From: Alteromonas marina
Lineage (GTDB): Bacteria > Pseudomonadota > Gammaproteobacteria > Enterobacterales > Alteromonadaceae
NCBI RefSeq assembly: GCF_000808575.1
Contig: NZ_JWLW01000029.1
Location: 1 to 33,640 of the forward strand
Reading direction: 5' to 3'
Length of the DNA: 33,640 nt
Positions within the stretch are counted from its first letter, which is position 1. Each line of letters begins with the position of its first letter. Of this stretch, positions 9,117-19,394 are shown piece after piece. Both the position numbers and the translations under genes were made by a program. Below the pieces are notes generated by a model. The model did not search any database. It worked only from the letters and a program-made list of their open reading frames with translations, and was not told the origin of the DNA.

Positions 9117-11699
9117 CTATTTATTAGCAGCAGTAGTGCGACGACGAAAGCCAATCGCTGCAGCTAGCAGAGCAAGAATTCCTCCCATTGCTCCACCTGA
9201 GCTATCATTGCTTTCTTCTTCCTCTTCAACTACATCAGCTTGTAGGTCGAAGGTCGCGATAAATGGGTCGTGGTCTGAGCTTCTAAATGGGCCAACGTCA
9301 GTAAAGGCGTAACCGTCTTCATCCGCGTAGTAGCGAAGCGCTTGATCGTACTGCAGCTGATAAGCTTCAACTGAGTTTATGTTCCAGTGTGTGCCGTCAA
9401 TGGCATCTGCAAGCATGGCTTCACTTGCTAATACATGGTCTAAACTACCTACTTGTTCAGTACCGTAGAACCAATATGAGAAGCCTTCCACATCAAATTC
9501 TTCTGCCAAATTGCGATAGCCAAAGCTTGACTCGACCTCTACTGAAACGCCTTCATCCATACCTGTATTAACCGCAGTCGTAATAGTGTACCCACGAGAC
9601 TCAGGTGTGTAATCGGTGAGTACAGCTACTGGATCTTCAGCGCTATACGCGTTTAAGTCGCCTAAGATAACCTTGCGCTCTGGTAAGCTCTCATCACTTA
9701 ATGCGTTGCCAAGCGTTATAGCTGCTGATACACGAAGTGCGTTACAGCTGCCTTGAACCGTCGTGATTTCAGACGGCACCTCTACTGCGTCTTCGGAGCA
9801 TTGACCGCCTTTTGATTTAAAATGGTTCACGGCCACAAGGAAGGATTTGCTGCTTTCAGTGTGAACGAACGATTGAAGAAGGCTTGGGCGCATGCGTGCC
9901 AGGCTATCTTCATCAATTTGTTGCTCTGGCATAGCAACTATCATAGCGTCGTTTTCTGGCGTTACGACTGAAGCTTTGTATAACAAGCCAACAGTAATCG
10001 CATCTGTACCAATTTCACTGCCATCAGTGGTTGCGATGAATGAGTATTGCTCGGTTTCACCAAGTTCAGCGTTGATAGCATCAACTAAAGATTGGATAGC
10101 ACTATCTTCACCAAAACCATCGTTTTCTATTTCCATCAAACCGACAACGTCTGCGTTTAGGTTAACGATAGCTTCAACGATACGACCTTGTTGCAATTCA
10201 AACGCCACTGCATCATCTGCGCCGCGGTTTCCGTCATAATCGAAAGTCACGTCGCCATTTGCATCTACCTCACCATTAAAGTAGTTAAGCACGTTGAACG
10301 TAGCAATAGACAGGTTGCCTTCTGTAACCACTGGGTTTCCTTCGCGAGAAGAAGTTACTTCGATAACGTCGTTTGGATTAATTCTGTAAGTGCCAAAACT
10401 GTAGTTTAGTGGTCCAGCAGCTGAAACCGAATCACCAATGCGAATAGCATTAGCGTAGCTGAAAGTAGGGTAGTAATTAAGTGCATCTGGGTACTGCGAG
10501 CTGCTGTTATCTTCGATGGTAAGAAGACTTGTTTCGCTCGCTTGTTCTGCTGCTGTGTAAGCTTCTGACAGAGGCGCTGCTACGTCGCTTGGTTGGCGTT
10601 TAATTGTGTCACTAACAACGATTTCACCAAAACGCCACAGGTTGTTTGTACTCGTCACTGTTGCATCAGTCACGCTAACAATCATGCCTTCAACGGTTTC
10701 AAGGTCAAGTTCGTACGGCATAGAAAGTTCTACCGCCGCTACGGCGTCCGCTGTACCACAATCAAGTGCAGCCACATCACTATCCATAGCAAGTGTGGTC
10801 ATACCGTAGTTTTCTTCTACTTCACCGTAAAGACGAACCAGGTTACCTGTTTCAACGTCGACGAAACCTTCTACAAATAAGCCTTCAGACGTAGCGTCGT
10901 CAGCGTCATAATCAGACGCTTCTTCTTGGACAAAGAAGCCGCCAGCGCGTGTGCCAGTTACAATAGCTTCAATTATAACGCTGTTGCCAACTTCAGCAGA
11001 GCTGCTTTCACTGCCCTGAATAGCGCTAATTAGTGTTGCCTCTGCGCCGCAAATACCTAGCTCAACAGCAGGCTCTTCTGGAACTTCTACAACGTCATCG
11101 CTACCTTCAGTGGTAAATGTACCAGCAGGAAAAGGCGTTGCAGCGTCAGTGTTAGTGGTCGAGCCATCCAACGCGTCAACACCACTGTAAGACCAGTTAG
11201 CTACTTCGAAACTGCCACCGTTTGCGGTTTGGCCTGACGTACGGTACGCCCACCCATCAAGGTATTCCCATGCAGTGCCGTTACCGTCGGTATTGATGTC
11301 ACCAAATGTATCAATAACGCTGCCATCTTTAAAAAGCTCAACTGCGTCGTCACCATTAATACCCATTGCCGATGTGTCGTAGTCTGGCGCTGAACCGAAA
11401 AACGTAGTAAAACCTTCAACCTCTGAGGCGACGTAGATGTAGCTGCCAGCGCTTGCAGAAACACCAGCTGGAAAAGTAAACTCCTCGCCATCTGTGCCGC
11501 CACCATTGTTCGCACTGCCTATGCCATAGGCAGATAAATCAGCAATATCATTGACAACGAATAGTTCAACGGCTTTTGGAACACCACCGCTTAACGGTCC
11601 ATCGATAACACCGCTAATGACTAAATCGTTAGCTTGGATGGCGGTTGAAGAAAGTGCAGAAATGATTCCTGCAGATAGTAAAGTTAATGATGTTTTCAC
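9117..11699 (-). CDS. Secreted ExeM/NucH-type nuclease with lamin-tail domain and GlyGly-CTERM
   Basis: An extracellular DNase of the ExeM/NucH type. Residues 1-23 are a signal peptide (ending TAIQA). A lamin-tail domain spans about 25-165, with an OB-fold-like region near 215-315. From about 460 to 825 is an endonuclease/exonuclease/phosphatase domain with the expected motifs: SIATFNVLNYF, GLMEIENDG (metal Glu), AVNHFKSKGGQC, ILGDLNAYSAEDP, SLDHVLAS and SSDHDPFIATF. The end, SSGGAMGGILALLAAAIGF followed by RRR, is a GlyGly-CTERM sorting tag. In other bacteria this is processed by rhombosortase, after type II secretion, to anchor or release the enzyme. Likely role: scavenging environmental DNA for phosphorus and nucleotides, or biofilm remodelling. 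A hairpin terminator lies just downstream. Confidence in class is high. Confidence 0.93.
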   Translation of the reverse strand: MKTSLTLLSAGIISALSSTAIQANDLVISGVIDGPLSGGVPKAVELFVVNDIADLSAYGIGSANNGGGTDGEEFTFPAGVSASAGSYIYVASEVEGFTTFFGSAPDYDTSAMGINGDDAVELFKDGSVIDTFGDINTDGNGTAWEYLDGWAYRTSGQTANGGSFEVANWSYSGVDALDGSTTNTDAATPFPAGTFTTEGSDDVVEVPEEPAVELGICGAEATLISAIQGSESSSAEVGNSVIIEAIVTGTRAGGFFVQEEASDYDADDATSEGLFVEGFVDVETGNLVRLYGEVEENYGMTTLAMDSDVAALDCGTADAVAAVELSMPYELDLETVEGMIVSVTDATVTSTNNLWRFGEIVVSDTIKRQPSDVAAPLSEAYTAAEQASETSLLTIEDNSSSQYPDALNYYPTFSYANAIRIGDSVSAAGPLNYSFGTYRINPNDVIEVTSSREGNPVVTEGNLSIATFNVLNYFNGEVDANGDVTFDYDGNRGADDAVAFELQQGRIVEAIVNLNADVVGLMEIENDGFGEDSAIQSLVDAINAELGETEQYSFIATTDGSEIGTDAITVGLLYKASVVTPENDAMIVAMPEQQIDEDSLARMRPSLLQSFVHTESSKSFLVAVNHFKSKGGQCSEDAVEVPSEITTVQGSCNALRVSAAITLGNALSDESLPERKVILGDLNAYSAEDPVAVLTDYTPESRGYTITTAVNTGMDEGVSVEVESSFGYRNLAEEFDVEGFSYWFYGTEQVGSLDHVLASEAMLADAIDGTHWNINSVEAYQLQYDQALRYYADEDGYAFTDVGPFRSSDHDPFIATFDLQADVVEEEEESNDSSGGAMGGILALLAAAIGFRRRTTAANK

Positions 11700-12534
11700 G
11701 TCATTTTCCCTTTGTAGTTTTCATTATTTTTAATTCACATAATTACTGTTTCTGCTTTTGTCGGAATAGAAAAGACAGGGTGATATGTGAACCGCAATTT
11801 TCTTATTGCTTTGTCTACACTAAGGGCATTTTTAATGGATAGGAATGACTTAACCTTATTCAAGCTGTTTTTTAAATATTTGTTAAATATCAGTTGTTTA
11901 TCATCTGCAGGTAAGTTTATTCAAAGCTTTAACTCTTAACCAAAAGCGAATGAAGGTGTTAAGTAATACTATTGACACGTCTATGACAACAGTTCGCCTA
12001 GTAAAAAATACGCTTTTTTGTTGGTCTCATTATCTCAGCAAACGAGCCAACAGCGCATGCTCACCAATTTTTTTCTATATAAAGATTTGTTATTTTCACA
12101 AGCAGGTTTCTACATATCGTTTAACAAATGCGTATACGCATTAATAACCTGTTGGTTGCTTACAATGGGGTTAGTGATGGCGCGTACCCATCGCTCAGCA
12201 TTATTTCATCCGAGATGCGCTGTAGCAGGGATTCGCCATAGTTTTCTCATTTAGCAGGTTTAAGTCAGTGAAACCGTATTTCAAAAAGCAATTAATCTAT
12301 TTTGACTCAATTTTCATCGTTCAATTCAATAACCTGATTAAGCGATTCATTTTTACCAATTAGTTTTTTGTAATTGTGCGCGCTATTCTTATCACCAGTT
12401 TCAAGAGACATGAATTTCGCGACAAGTGATTATATTCACAAAACTGCAAAACCATGTCGACACAATAAACGTAAAGTTTGTATTCGCATATATTTAACGT
12501 GCGAAAATAATTTAAACCAAATGGAGAATTAAAC
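11700..12534. other. Divergent promoter region between nuclease and ahpC
   Basis: 835 AT-rich bases with no gene that I can support. It must hold the promoter of the minus-strand nuclease gene and that of ahpC. Open frames around 11950-12250 on the plus strand lack ribosome sites and family likeness. I looked for an OxyR-type site (four spaced ATAG/CTAT elements) upstream of ahpC and could not find a convincing one. ahpC has a good ribosome site (GGAG, 12522-12525). Confidence 0.5.
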
Positions 12535-13098
12535 ATGGCATTGATTAATACTGCTATCAAACCTTTCAAAGCAACTGCATTTAAAGACGGCGAGTTTGTA
12601 GACGTAAGCAGCGAAGACATCAAAGGTAAATGGGCAGTTTTCGTATTTTACCCAGCTGACTTCACATTTGTTTGTCCAACTGAGCTTGGCGATATCGCTG
12701 ACAAATACGAAGAACTTCAGTCACGTGGCGTAGAAGTATTTTCAGTATCTACTGACACTCACTTCACTCACAAAGCATGGCACGATTCTTCTGACACGAT
12801 CAACAAGATCAAATTTGCAATGATTGGCGACCCGACAGGCGAAATCACTCGTAACTTCGATTGTATGCGTGAAACTATGGGTCTTGCTGACCGTGCAACA
12901 TTCGTTGTTGACCCAGAAGGTATTATCCAAGCGATGGAAATCACGTCAGAAGGTATCGGCCGTGACGCAGATGACCTAGTACGTAAAGTTAAAGCCGCTC
13001 AGTACGTTGCAAACAACCCAGGTGAAGTTTGCCCAGCGAAGTGGAAAGAAGGCGAAGCAACACTAGCACCTTCACTTGACCTAGTAGGCAAAATCTAA
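12535..13098 (+). CDS. ahpC: Alkyl hydroperoxide reductase peroxidase subunit AhpC
   Basis: A typical 2-Cys peroxiredoxin that reduces hydrogen peroxide, organic peroxides and peroxynitrite in the cytosol, recycled by AhpF. The peroxidatic Cys is C47 in DFTFVCPTE, and the resolving Cys is C166 in GEVCPAKW. Its 187 residues equal the E. coli length. GAGAAT-like ribosome site 5 to 10 bases before the ATG supports the start. Codon use is strongly biased toward frequent codons, as expected for an abundant protein. ahpF follows 181 bases downstream, with a hairpin between them. Confidence 0.98.
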   Translation: MALINTAIKPFKATAFKDGEFVDVSSEDIKGKWAVFVFYPADFTFVCPTELGDIADKYEELQSRGVEVFSVSTDTHFTHKAWHDSSDTINKIKFAMIGDPTGEITRNFDCMRETMGLADRATFVVDPEGIIQAMEITSEGIGRDADDLVRKVKAAQYVANNPGEVCPAKWKEGEATLAPSLDLVGKI

Positions 13099-13171
13099 GC
13101 AGCACGCTTAGCGCTTAATATTCGAAAGCTCAGCGCTTAGTGCATTGCACAGTATTAAGCAAATAATTTGT

Positions 13172-13193
13172 AGGGAGTGGGTCTCCACTCCCT
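13172..13193 (+). other. Hairpin in the ahpC-ahpF spacer
   Basis: AGGGAGTGG and CCACTCCCT form a perfect 9-bp GC-rich stem with a GTCT tetraloop. No T run follows (GATATTAATTTCCC), so it is unlikely to stop transcription completely. It could slow 3'-to-5' decay and favour ahpC mRNA over ahpF, giving more peroxidase than reductase. That role is inference. Confidence 0.6.
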
Positions 13194-13279
13194 GATATTA
13201 ATTTCCCATTTCCGCTTATATTGTTGACCCTTCAAAAGGTTGGCGGGGATCGGCGTGTCGAAAATAAGGCAGAATAACC

Positions 13280-14869
13280 GTGTTAACTAAAGAAATTTTA
13301 CAAGCATTGAAATCATACGCAGAGTCAATGCAGAAAAACGTAACCTTTGTCGTACAGACCGGTGAGCATAGCAAGCGCGAAGAGCTTGTGACGTTTCTGT
13401 CCGACATTGCTTCAGTAAGCGAAAAATTAAACGTAGAAGAGCGTGACACTAATGGTGAGTTGCGCAGCGCAATCAGCTTTTTATTGGAAGCTGACGGCGA
13501 AGATACGGGAATTCGTTTCTCTGGTATCCCTGGCGGTCACGAGTTTAACTCGCTTGTACTTGCCATGCTGCACGCAGCGGGCACTGAACTAAAGCTAGAC
13601 GATAGCGTTAAGTCGATGGTGAAAGCGGTGAATGAACCACTTAATTTTGAAGTCTTCATTAGCTTGAGCTGTCATAACTGCCCAGAAGTCGTACAGGCAC
13701 TTAATCAATTTGCTTTGATTAACCCTAATATCAAGACCGAAATGATCGACGGTGGGCTATATCAAAATCTAATTCAAGAGCGCGACATTCAAGGTGTGCC
13801 TAGCGTATACCTGAATGGCGAGCTGTTCGCGAATGGTAAAGTTGATGCTTCTGTGCTTATCAACAAGTTAATTGAACGCGACCCTAGCCTTAAAGAAGCG
13901 AATAAAGGCGATGCACTACCGCTTCAAGACGTAACTGTTATCGGTGGTGGTCCAGCAGGTGTAGCTTCGGCGATTTACAGTGCGCGGAAGGGGCTTAAAG
14001 TAGCGATTGTTGCTGAAACCTTTGGCGGCCAAGTTAAAGATACCATGGGTATCGAGAACCTTATCTCAGTACCTAAAACAACGGGCCCTGAGCTTGTTGG
14101 AAACTTGATGGAGCACGTACGCGATTACGATATTACGCTTAAAGAGCACGTGCGCGTTGATAGCATTGAGAAAGGCAATATTAAAACCATTACGCTGTCT
14201 TCTGGCGAACAGATCCGCACTCGCACCGTTATTGTGGCGACAGGTGCGCGCTGGAGAGAGCTTGGCGTGCCAGGCGAAAAAGAGAATATCGGAAATGGTG
14301 TAGCGTATTGCCCACACTGCGACGGCCCTTTCTTTAAAGGTAAAGACGTAGCGGTAATCGGCGGTGGTAACTCAGGTATTGAAGCGGCACTTGACCTTGC
14401 AGGCATCGTAAAATCAGTGACGGTATTTGAATTTATGCCAGAACTCAAAGCGGATAAGGTACTTATTGATCAAGCCGAAAAGCGCGATAACATTACCATT
14501 ATCAAGAATGCGGCAACCCGCCAAATTACTGCTGAAAATGGCAAAGTAAACGCAATTGAATACCAAGACCGCTCAACTAACGAAGTGCATACTCGCGAAC
14601 TTGCAGGTGTATTTGTTCAAATTGGACTGGTACCTAATAGTCAGTTTATGAAAGGCACGGTAGATATGACGCAGTATGGTGAAATTATTGTTGATACTAA
14701 GTGCCATACTTCTGAGCCGGGTATTTTTGCAGCCGGTGACGTAACAACAGTCCCGTACAAGCAAATTGTTATTTCAATGGGTGAGGGCGCGAAAGCATCG
14801 CTTGCTGCATTTGAATATTTATTAAGTCACGAAGTAGTTGAATCAGACGAAGAAAGTGAAGCCGCTTAA
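13280..14869 (+). CDS. ahpF: Alkyl hydroperoxide reductase flavoprotein subunit AhpF
   Basis: An NADH-dependent flavoprotein that reduces AhpC. The N-terminal glutaredoxin-like domain carries C131/C134 (SCHNCPE). An FAD-binding GGGPAG motif follows near 222-227. The active redox pair is C344/C347 in [11 protein letters not shown], and the NADH-binding motif [10 protein letters not shown] lies near 365. The C-terminal FAD motif is [15 protein letters not shown]. Length 529 matches the family (about 520). The start is a GTG at 13280 giving MLTKEIL; an in-frame ATG further in would cut into the first thioredoxin fold. It is likely co-transcribed with ahpC and ends at a strong terminator. Confidence 0.97.
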   Translation: MLTKEILQALKSYAESMQKNVTFVVQTGEHSKREELVTFLSDIASVSEKLNVEERDTNGELRSAISFLLEADGEDTGIRFSGIPGGHEFNSLVLAMLHAAGTELKLDDSVKSMVKAVNEPLNFEVFISLSCHNCPEVVQALNQFALINPNIKTEMIDGGLYQNLIQERDIQGVPSVYLNGELFANGKVDASVLINKLIERDPSLKEANKGDALPLQDVTVIGGGPAGVASAIYSARKGLKVAIVAETFGGQVKDTMGIENLISVPKTTGPELVGNLMEHVRDYDITLKEHVRVDSIEKGNIKTITLSSGEQIRTRTVIVATGARWRELGVPGEKENIGNGVAYCPHCDGPFFKGKDVAVIGGGNSGIEAALDLAGIVKSVTVFEFMPELKADKVLIDQAEKRDNITIIKNAATRQITAENGKVNAIEYQDRSTNEVHTRELAGVFVQIGLVPNSQFMKGTVDMTQYGEIIVDTKCHTSEPGIFAAGDVTTVPYKQIVISMGEGAKASLAAFEYLLSHEVVESDEESEAA

Positions 14870-14897
14870 TAAATAGCCTGTCTATAATTGTAAGAGT

Positions 14898-14931
14898 AAA
14901 GCCGGACTAACTATGTTAGTCCGGCTTTTTT
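14898..14931 (+). terminator. Terminator of ahpC-ahpF
   Basis: AAAGCCGGACTAAC and GTTAGTCCGGCTTT form a perfect 14-bp stem with a TAT loop, ending in a run of six T. Strong Rho-independent terminator 29 bases after the ahpF stop. Confidence 0.93.
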
Positions 14932-15027
14932 GTTGCCCTAAATAAAAGCACTAGCGAGGCCTGTGTACTTTTAAATAAGTCTCAAGCACTGCGATGTATT
15001 GTCTACGCTTTTTAATCATGTAAATGT

Positions 15028-15048
15028 AAATGATACAGGTTATCATTT
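15028..15048 (+). promoter_or_regulatory. Fur-box-like palindrome before the TonB receptor
   Basis: AAATGATA and TATCATTT form an 8-bp inverted repeat around CAGGT, preceded by a further AATGTA hexamer. Spacing and the AATGAT/ATCATT half-sites resemble a Fur operator, although the exact 19-bp consensus is not matched. It lies 106 bases before the receptor ATG, in the promoter region. Its place before an iron-uptake operon supports iron repression. Confidence 0.55.
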
Positions 15049-15153
15049 GTGAAAAAGTTTGCTAAATTAGACGAAAGCATAAGGTGGCTCATAGATCACT
15101 TCTTTCAGCGATAGGCGATTAGTGAGCTCATATAACTAACAGACAACACTCAT

Positions 15154-17316
15154 ATGAATAAGAAAATACTAAGTTTGGCGGTAACGGCTATATTAATGTC
15201 TCACGCACAAGCCCAGGAAGATGAAAGTGGCGGTGGCATAGCTATAGAGCATCAAGCGGCAGCAACGGAAAAAGCAGAAAAGAATGCCGTTGAAAAGATT
15301 GAAGTAGTGGGCATGCGTTCTCCGTTTGGCGCAACGAAAACAAATACACCGATTGTTGAGCTAGCCCGTACAATTTCCATTGAAACCGCATTAGATTTAA
15401 AGCAAAAAGGTGTATTAAATCTTTCTCAGTCTGCTACCTATATGGCGGGTGTGACGGGGGAGTCTTACGGATATGCCACGCGAGTCGATTCAATTTCTTC
15501 TAGAGGATTAAGTATTCCGCGCTATCGCGACTCAATTCAAGAGTTGTTTGGCAGCTATAATTCTACGCGGGCTGAAATTTACACAATGGAACAGGTTGAG
15601 CTGCTTAAGGGGCCTGCCTCTGTACTTTACGGTCAGGGTTCTCCCGGCGGCATAATGAACTATGTGTCAAAAACGCCAACGTTAGGTAAAGGAAGCGAAG
15701 TGGTGTTGTCCTACGGAAACTTCGACCGCGCGCAAGTTGCAGTGGATGTAAACGGCAGCCTGTCTGAAGATGATAAGTGGATGGGGCGTTTTGTTGGTAT
15801 ATATCGTAATGCTGACTCTCAGGTTGATTATGTTAGCGATGATACCCAAGTATTCATGCCGTCACTTTCCTTCATGCCTTCTGACGATACAACGCTAACA
15901 CTGATTGGATTATTTCAAGATACCGATAGCGATACAGCTGCGCAATTTATTCCTGTAGAAGGCACGTTACTGCCTTTGGCTGACGGCACTTACTTACCCG
16001 ACCAGGATGTTTACGCAGGCGAACCAGGGTTTAATAAATTCGATACTAAGTCGAACCAAGTTACCTTACTTGGCGAGCACTTGATTAACGATACAACGTC
16101 ACTTTCATTTACTGCCTTATGGCGAGATGGCGAAGCAGACTACCATCAAGCATGGGCTACGTTTACTGGCGGTACGAGATATCTAAATGCTTATGTTGGC
16201 GCTCCGGTTGCACCTACCGACACATTTGTTCCAAGAACGTTTTATCAGGCAGACAATACCTTCAGCCAACACGCCTTTGATGTTCGCGTAAACAAGGGCT
16301 TTGTAACAGGTTCTTTCGAACACGAGTTACTAGCGGGTCTCCAATATCAAAATGTAAAAACTGACGCCAACTCTGCATACTACGCAGGTGGCGGGGTATT
16401 ACAGGGTGACTTTAGGTACATTCTGGACTTGGCAAATCCCGAGTACACCGGCGCACCAGAACAAGCCATTTTCGATGCAATTTATAACGACGCGCCTGAG
16501 CAGACGGTTACGGACACGGGGTTATATCTATCAGACCAAATTTCCTTTGAAAACTGGCGGGTAACGCTAGGTCTGCGTCACGACCGTGTTGACAATGATA
16601 CTGGCGTAACGGAGCAGGATGACACGCAAACATCTTATTCAGCTGGAATTTTGTATCGCTTTGACAACGGTATCTCCCCCTACCTTAGTTACGCTGAGTC
16701 ATTCGAGACTGTAGTGGGATTAGATAACAATAACAACCAGCTCAAGCCAGAAGAAGGACGTCAATACGAGGCAGGGATTAAGTATGAACTATCTTCAATT
16801 CCTGGTTTTATCATGCTGGCGTATTACGATATTGAAGTTTCAAACCTTCCTAATCCCAACGGATTACCAGACGAAGCGGCGCAACAGCAAGGCGTAACGA
16901 CCATTGAAGGGATTGAGCTAGAAGGGCGCGTAGACTTTGGCCAGATAACAGCCCAGTTTGCGGCGTCGGTCATGGATGCTGAAGATCCTAACGGTTTCTC
17001 GTTGTCAGCACAGCCAGATAGCAATGCATCCCTATGGATAAATTATTCTCCACTCGAGCTTGAAGCGCTGACCGTAGGAGCAGGTATTCGCTACGTAGGA
17101 GAGTCGGTTTCTGAAAACGGGGTTATTAGATACGACACACCTAGCTACACCCTTGGTGACCTGATGGTGTCGTATGTGCTTTCAGATAATTTGGATTTGC
17201 AGCTGAATGTAAGAAATGTGACCGATAAAAAGTATCTCACATCGTGCTTATTCAGAGGTGACTGTTTCCCTGGTGTGCGCAGAACAGTGAACGCGTCGCT
17301 AACCTATTCGTTTTGA
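15154..17316 (+). CDS. TonB-dependent siderophore receptor
   Basis: Outer-membrane ferric-siderophore receptor of the FhuA/FcuA-like group. The signal peptide ends at AQA-Q (residue 20). A plug domain spans about 50-190 (EQVELLKGPASVLYGQGSPGG is the usual plug end), followed by a 22-strand barrel finishing in the aromatic residue Phe (LTYSF). The late signature NVRNVTDKKYLTSC is typical of siderophore receptors. Length 720 is normal. The exact siderophore cannot be read from sequence. A Fur-like site precedes it, and the next two genes follow by 9 and 10 bases, so the three form one operon. Confidence 0.94.
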   Translation: MNKKILSLAVTAILMSHAQAQEDESGGGIAIEHQAAATEKAEKNAVEKIEVVGMRSPFGATKTNTPIVELARTISIETALDLKQKGVLNLSQSATYMAGVTGESYGYATRVDSISSRGLSIPRYRDSIQELFGSYNSTRAEIYTMEQVELLKGPASVLYGQGSPGGIMNYVSKTPTLGKGSEVVLSYGNFDRAQVAVDVNGSLSEDDKWMGRFVGIYRNADSQVDYVSDDTQVFMPSLSFMPSDDTTLTLIGLFQDTDSDTAAQFIPVEGTLLPLADGTYLPDQDVYAGEPGFNKFDTKSNQVTLLGEHLINDTTSLSFTALWRDGEADYHQAWATFTGGTRYLNAYVGAPVAPTDTFVPRTFYQADNTFSQHAFDVRVNKGFVTGSFEHELLAGLQYQNVKTDANSAYYAGGGVLQGDFRYILDLANPEYTGAPEQAIFDAIYNDAPEQTVTDTGLYLSDQISFENWRVTLGLRHDRVDNDTGVTEQDDTQTSYSAGILYRFDNGISPYLSYAESFETVVGLDNNNNQLKPEEGRQYEAGIKYELSSIPGFIMLAYYDIEVSNLPNPNGLPDEAAQQQGVTTIEGIELEGRVDFGQITAQFAASVMDAEDPNGFSLSAQPDSNASLWINYSPLELEALTVGAGIRYVGESVSENGVIRYDTPSYTLGDLMVSYVLSDNLDLQLNVRNVTDKKYLTSCLFRGDCFPGVRRTVNASLTYSF

Positions 17317-17325
17317 GGATTTATC

Positions 17326-17862
17326 ATGCTTTCAGTTGCAGCGGGTGGTTTAACACTCGCAGCCTTAGGGGTTATTTATAAAAGTTGGCGCGCTCAAGCG
17401 TCAACGTATCTTTATTTAGGTCTTGTCGTATGGCTTATCTCAGCAGTGTGCTGGTCTTATGCACAAGGCTGGGAATTTGGTGTGCTGTATGCGCTGTGTA
17501 TCCCTTCTATATTAGTGTGGCCTTTTATTGCGTTTAACCAAACGCATTTGCCTCAGCCAAAAAATGTACCTCAGCCGAGGAGCTTTGACTTCTCGCGACG
17601 TACAGTTCTAGGGAACATCGCAAACTACATCGTGGTGCTGGGTGTTTTATTGGTTGTGAGCGTTTTATTAACGCTAGGAATATGTGCGCTACTCCCATTC
17701 TCAATAGCAGGGAAGTTGGCTACAGGTATCGTGCTGTTGCCAATTTTGTGGGGTCTTATTGTTTATCACTACCTTGCCACCGCCCACAAAATTAAAGTTG
17801 TTGTTGCTTACGCAGTTTTGGCTGCGCTTTGCCTACCAATACTTATTTTCTTCCCCATGTAG
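17326..17862 (+). CDS. Small polytopic membrane protein in the iron operon
   Basis: I do not recognise the family. It has 178 residues with about six hydrophobic helices (near 1-18, 23-45, 46-67, 95-125, 127-148 and 155-177) and a short polar loop rich in Pro around 70-85. No signal peptide or cofactor motif is seen. It sits 9 bases after the receptor gene and 10 bases before the PepSY gene, with ribosome site GAGG before its ATG. Small unnamed membrane proteins are common beside receptor/PepSY pairs, so a role in siderophore handling at the inner membrane is likely. Confidence 0.85.
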   Translation: MLSVAAGGLTLAALGVIYKSWRAQASTYLYLGLVVWLISAVCWSYAQGWEFGVLYALCIPSILVWPFIAFNQTHLPQPKNVPQPRSFDFSRRTVLGNIANYIVVLGVLLVVSVLLTLGICALLPFSIAGKLATGIVLLPILWGLIVYHYLATAHKIKVVVAYAVLAALCLPILIFFPM

Positions 17863-17872
17863 GTGAATATCG

Positions 17873-19366
17873 ATGGATAAAATAACAAAACAAAATGCAT
17901 TAAACGCACATACTTGGGTAGGTGTTTTTTTAAGTGTACTTCTCTTTTTGGTGTGCTTATCTGGGACAGTTGCGGTTTTTCACTTAGAGTTTGAAAGGTG
18001 GGAACAGCCACATATTGAAGAGATGGAGAATGTTTCCCCACAGGCAATTGAAAAAGCGATGGATAGTTTCCTAGCTAAATATACCGAAGAGTCTCACCAC
18101 CTTTACGTGGTATTCCCGACATCCGACATACCGAGGTTAGTTGTTGAAAACGACCACGTTGCGTATTTTGCTGATAGCGAAGGTAATCTGCTGGAAGAAG
18201 AAAGCGTGGCCTTCACCCAAATGTTGGTGGACTTGCATTTATATTTAAACCTGCCGCATAGCTGGGGAATGATTTTAGTCAGTGCCTTAGGTGCCATCAT
18301 TTGCACCTTGGTTATTACAGGTATCATCGCTCATAAAAGGATCTCAAAAGATGCATTTAAAATAAGAAGAGGCGGCAATGGTCAGCAAGCACAGATTGAT
18401 TTGCACAACCGCTTTGGTCTATGGGCAGCGCCGTTTCATTTAGTCATCGGCATTACGGGAACTTACTTTGGTTTGGCCGGAGTTATTTTAGCGTTAGTTG
18501 CCACCGTAAATTATGGCGGAGACAGAGACGCTGTAATCGACCAAATCTTTACGCCAGACCCTATCATCGCCCCACAAGAGGGTAAGCCTGCTATAGGAAA
18601 GGCATTTGCCCAAATGGAAACGCTAGCGCCCGAAAAGTCACCAATCTTTTTAACGGTGCACGAGGTCGGTGAGCCAGAGCAGTTTATTGAGATATATGCG
18701 AAAGCCCCGAACAGAATGATTTACGCCGAAGGCTATCGTTTCGATACAGCGGGAAATTATATCGGTAACGCTAGCTACGAAGATGGAGAGTGGGGCAAGC
18801 AGTTGTTTTGGGCCATGTATCGTTTGCACTTCGGTGACTTTGCCGGCATGACCAGCAAATGGTTGTTTTTCATCCTTGGGGTTATGTTAACTATGCTCTG
18901 CGTTTCTGGAATGGAAATTTGGCTGTCTAAAAAAGCACACCCACCTTTGGCAAGTCGGCTTTGGTATAGCATGGTCTGGGGAAGTGTCAGTGCGTTGGCT
19001 CTAACCGCCGTGGCTGATATGTTCTTTGCAGGTCCACTCATAGCAGTATTTTGGGGGGGGATGGTGCTTAATACTGCGTTGACAGTAGCAATAAAACGCT
19101 TAACTAAGCCAATCTGGTTACTAATTTCGGGGCTTAGCGTACTTGTTTTAATCAGTGCTTACGTGGCTGTTCACGGCAATGCTGCATTTACTATTTCTTC
19201 GCTGCAACTCAATATTCCTATGGCGGGCTATGTCATTTGGAGCTTATACCGCGCACGCACGTTAATAAAACGCGTTCACGCTAATCGAGCAGATGCGAAG
19301 AGTGATGGGAAAGATAGTGATGCGCAGGTGGGCCAAGTTAATAGTATAAAAGAGGCGCGTGTTTAG
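17873..19366 (+). CDS. PepSY-associated transmembrane protein
   Basis: An inner-membrane protein of the PepSY-TM family. A transmembrane helix near 15-38 with HTWVGVFLSVLLFLVCLSGT is the usual start of the family. A periplasmic segment follows (about 40-130), then helices near 140-162, 190-215, 320-345 and several at the C-terminus. Members next to siderophore receptors are thought to reduce or release iron in the periplasm; in some cases they are named as siderophore reductases. Length about 500 is normal. Third gene of the iron operon; the ATG at 17873 has GGTGA upstream. Charged residues dominate the last 25 amino acids. Confidence 0.92.
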   Translation: MDKITKQNALNAHTWVGVFLSVLLFLVCLSGTVAVFHLEFERWEQPHIEEMENVSPQAIEKAMDSFLAKYTEESHHLYVVFPTSDIPRLVVENDHVAYFADSEGNLLEEESVAFTQMLVDLHLYLNLPHSWGMILVSALGAIICTLVITGIIAHKRISKDAFKIRRGGNGQQAQIDLHNRFGLWAAPFHLVIGITGTYFGLAGVILALVATVNYGGDRDAVIDQIFTPDPIIAPQEGKPAIGKAFAQMETLAPEKSPIFLTVHEVGEPEQFIEIYAKAPNRMIYAEGYRFDTAGNYIGNASYEDGEWGKQLFWAMYRLHFGDFAGMTSKWLFFILGVMLTMLCVSGMEIWLSKKAHPPLASRLWYSMVWGSVSALALTAVADMFFAGPLIAVFWGGMVLNTALTVAIKRLTKPIWLLISGLSVLVLISAYVAVHGNAAFTISSLQLNIPMAGYVIWSLYRARTLIKRVHANRADAKSDGKDSDAQVGQVNSIKEARV

Positions 19367-19394
19367 AAGTACAAAATGTTGAGCGCTTTAGTAG

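Noticed and set aside
11201..11515. 104-codon open frame inside the nuclease gene, same strand, other frame
   Set aside because: Composition is that of a shadow frame, and the overlapping nuclease frame has clear domains.
11950..12254. Two overlapping small open frames in the nuclease-ahpC spacer
   Set aside because: No ribosome site, no family likeness and unlike codon use.
12380..12534. OxyR site upstream of ahpC
   Set aside because: No four-element ATAG/CTAT spacing could be matched with confidence.
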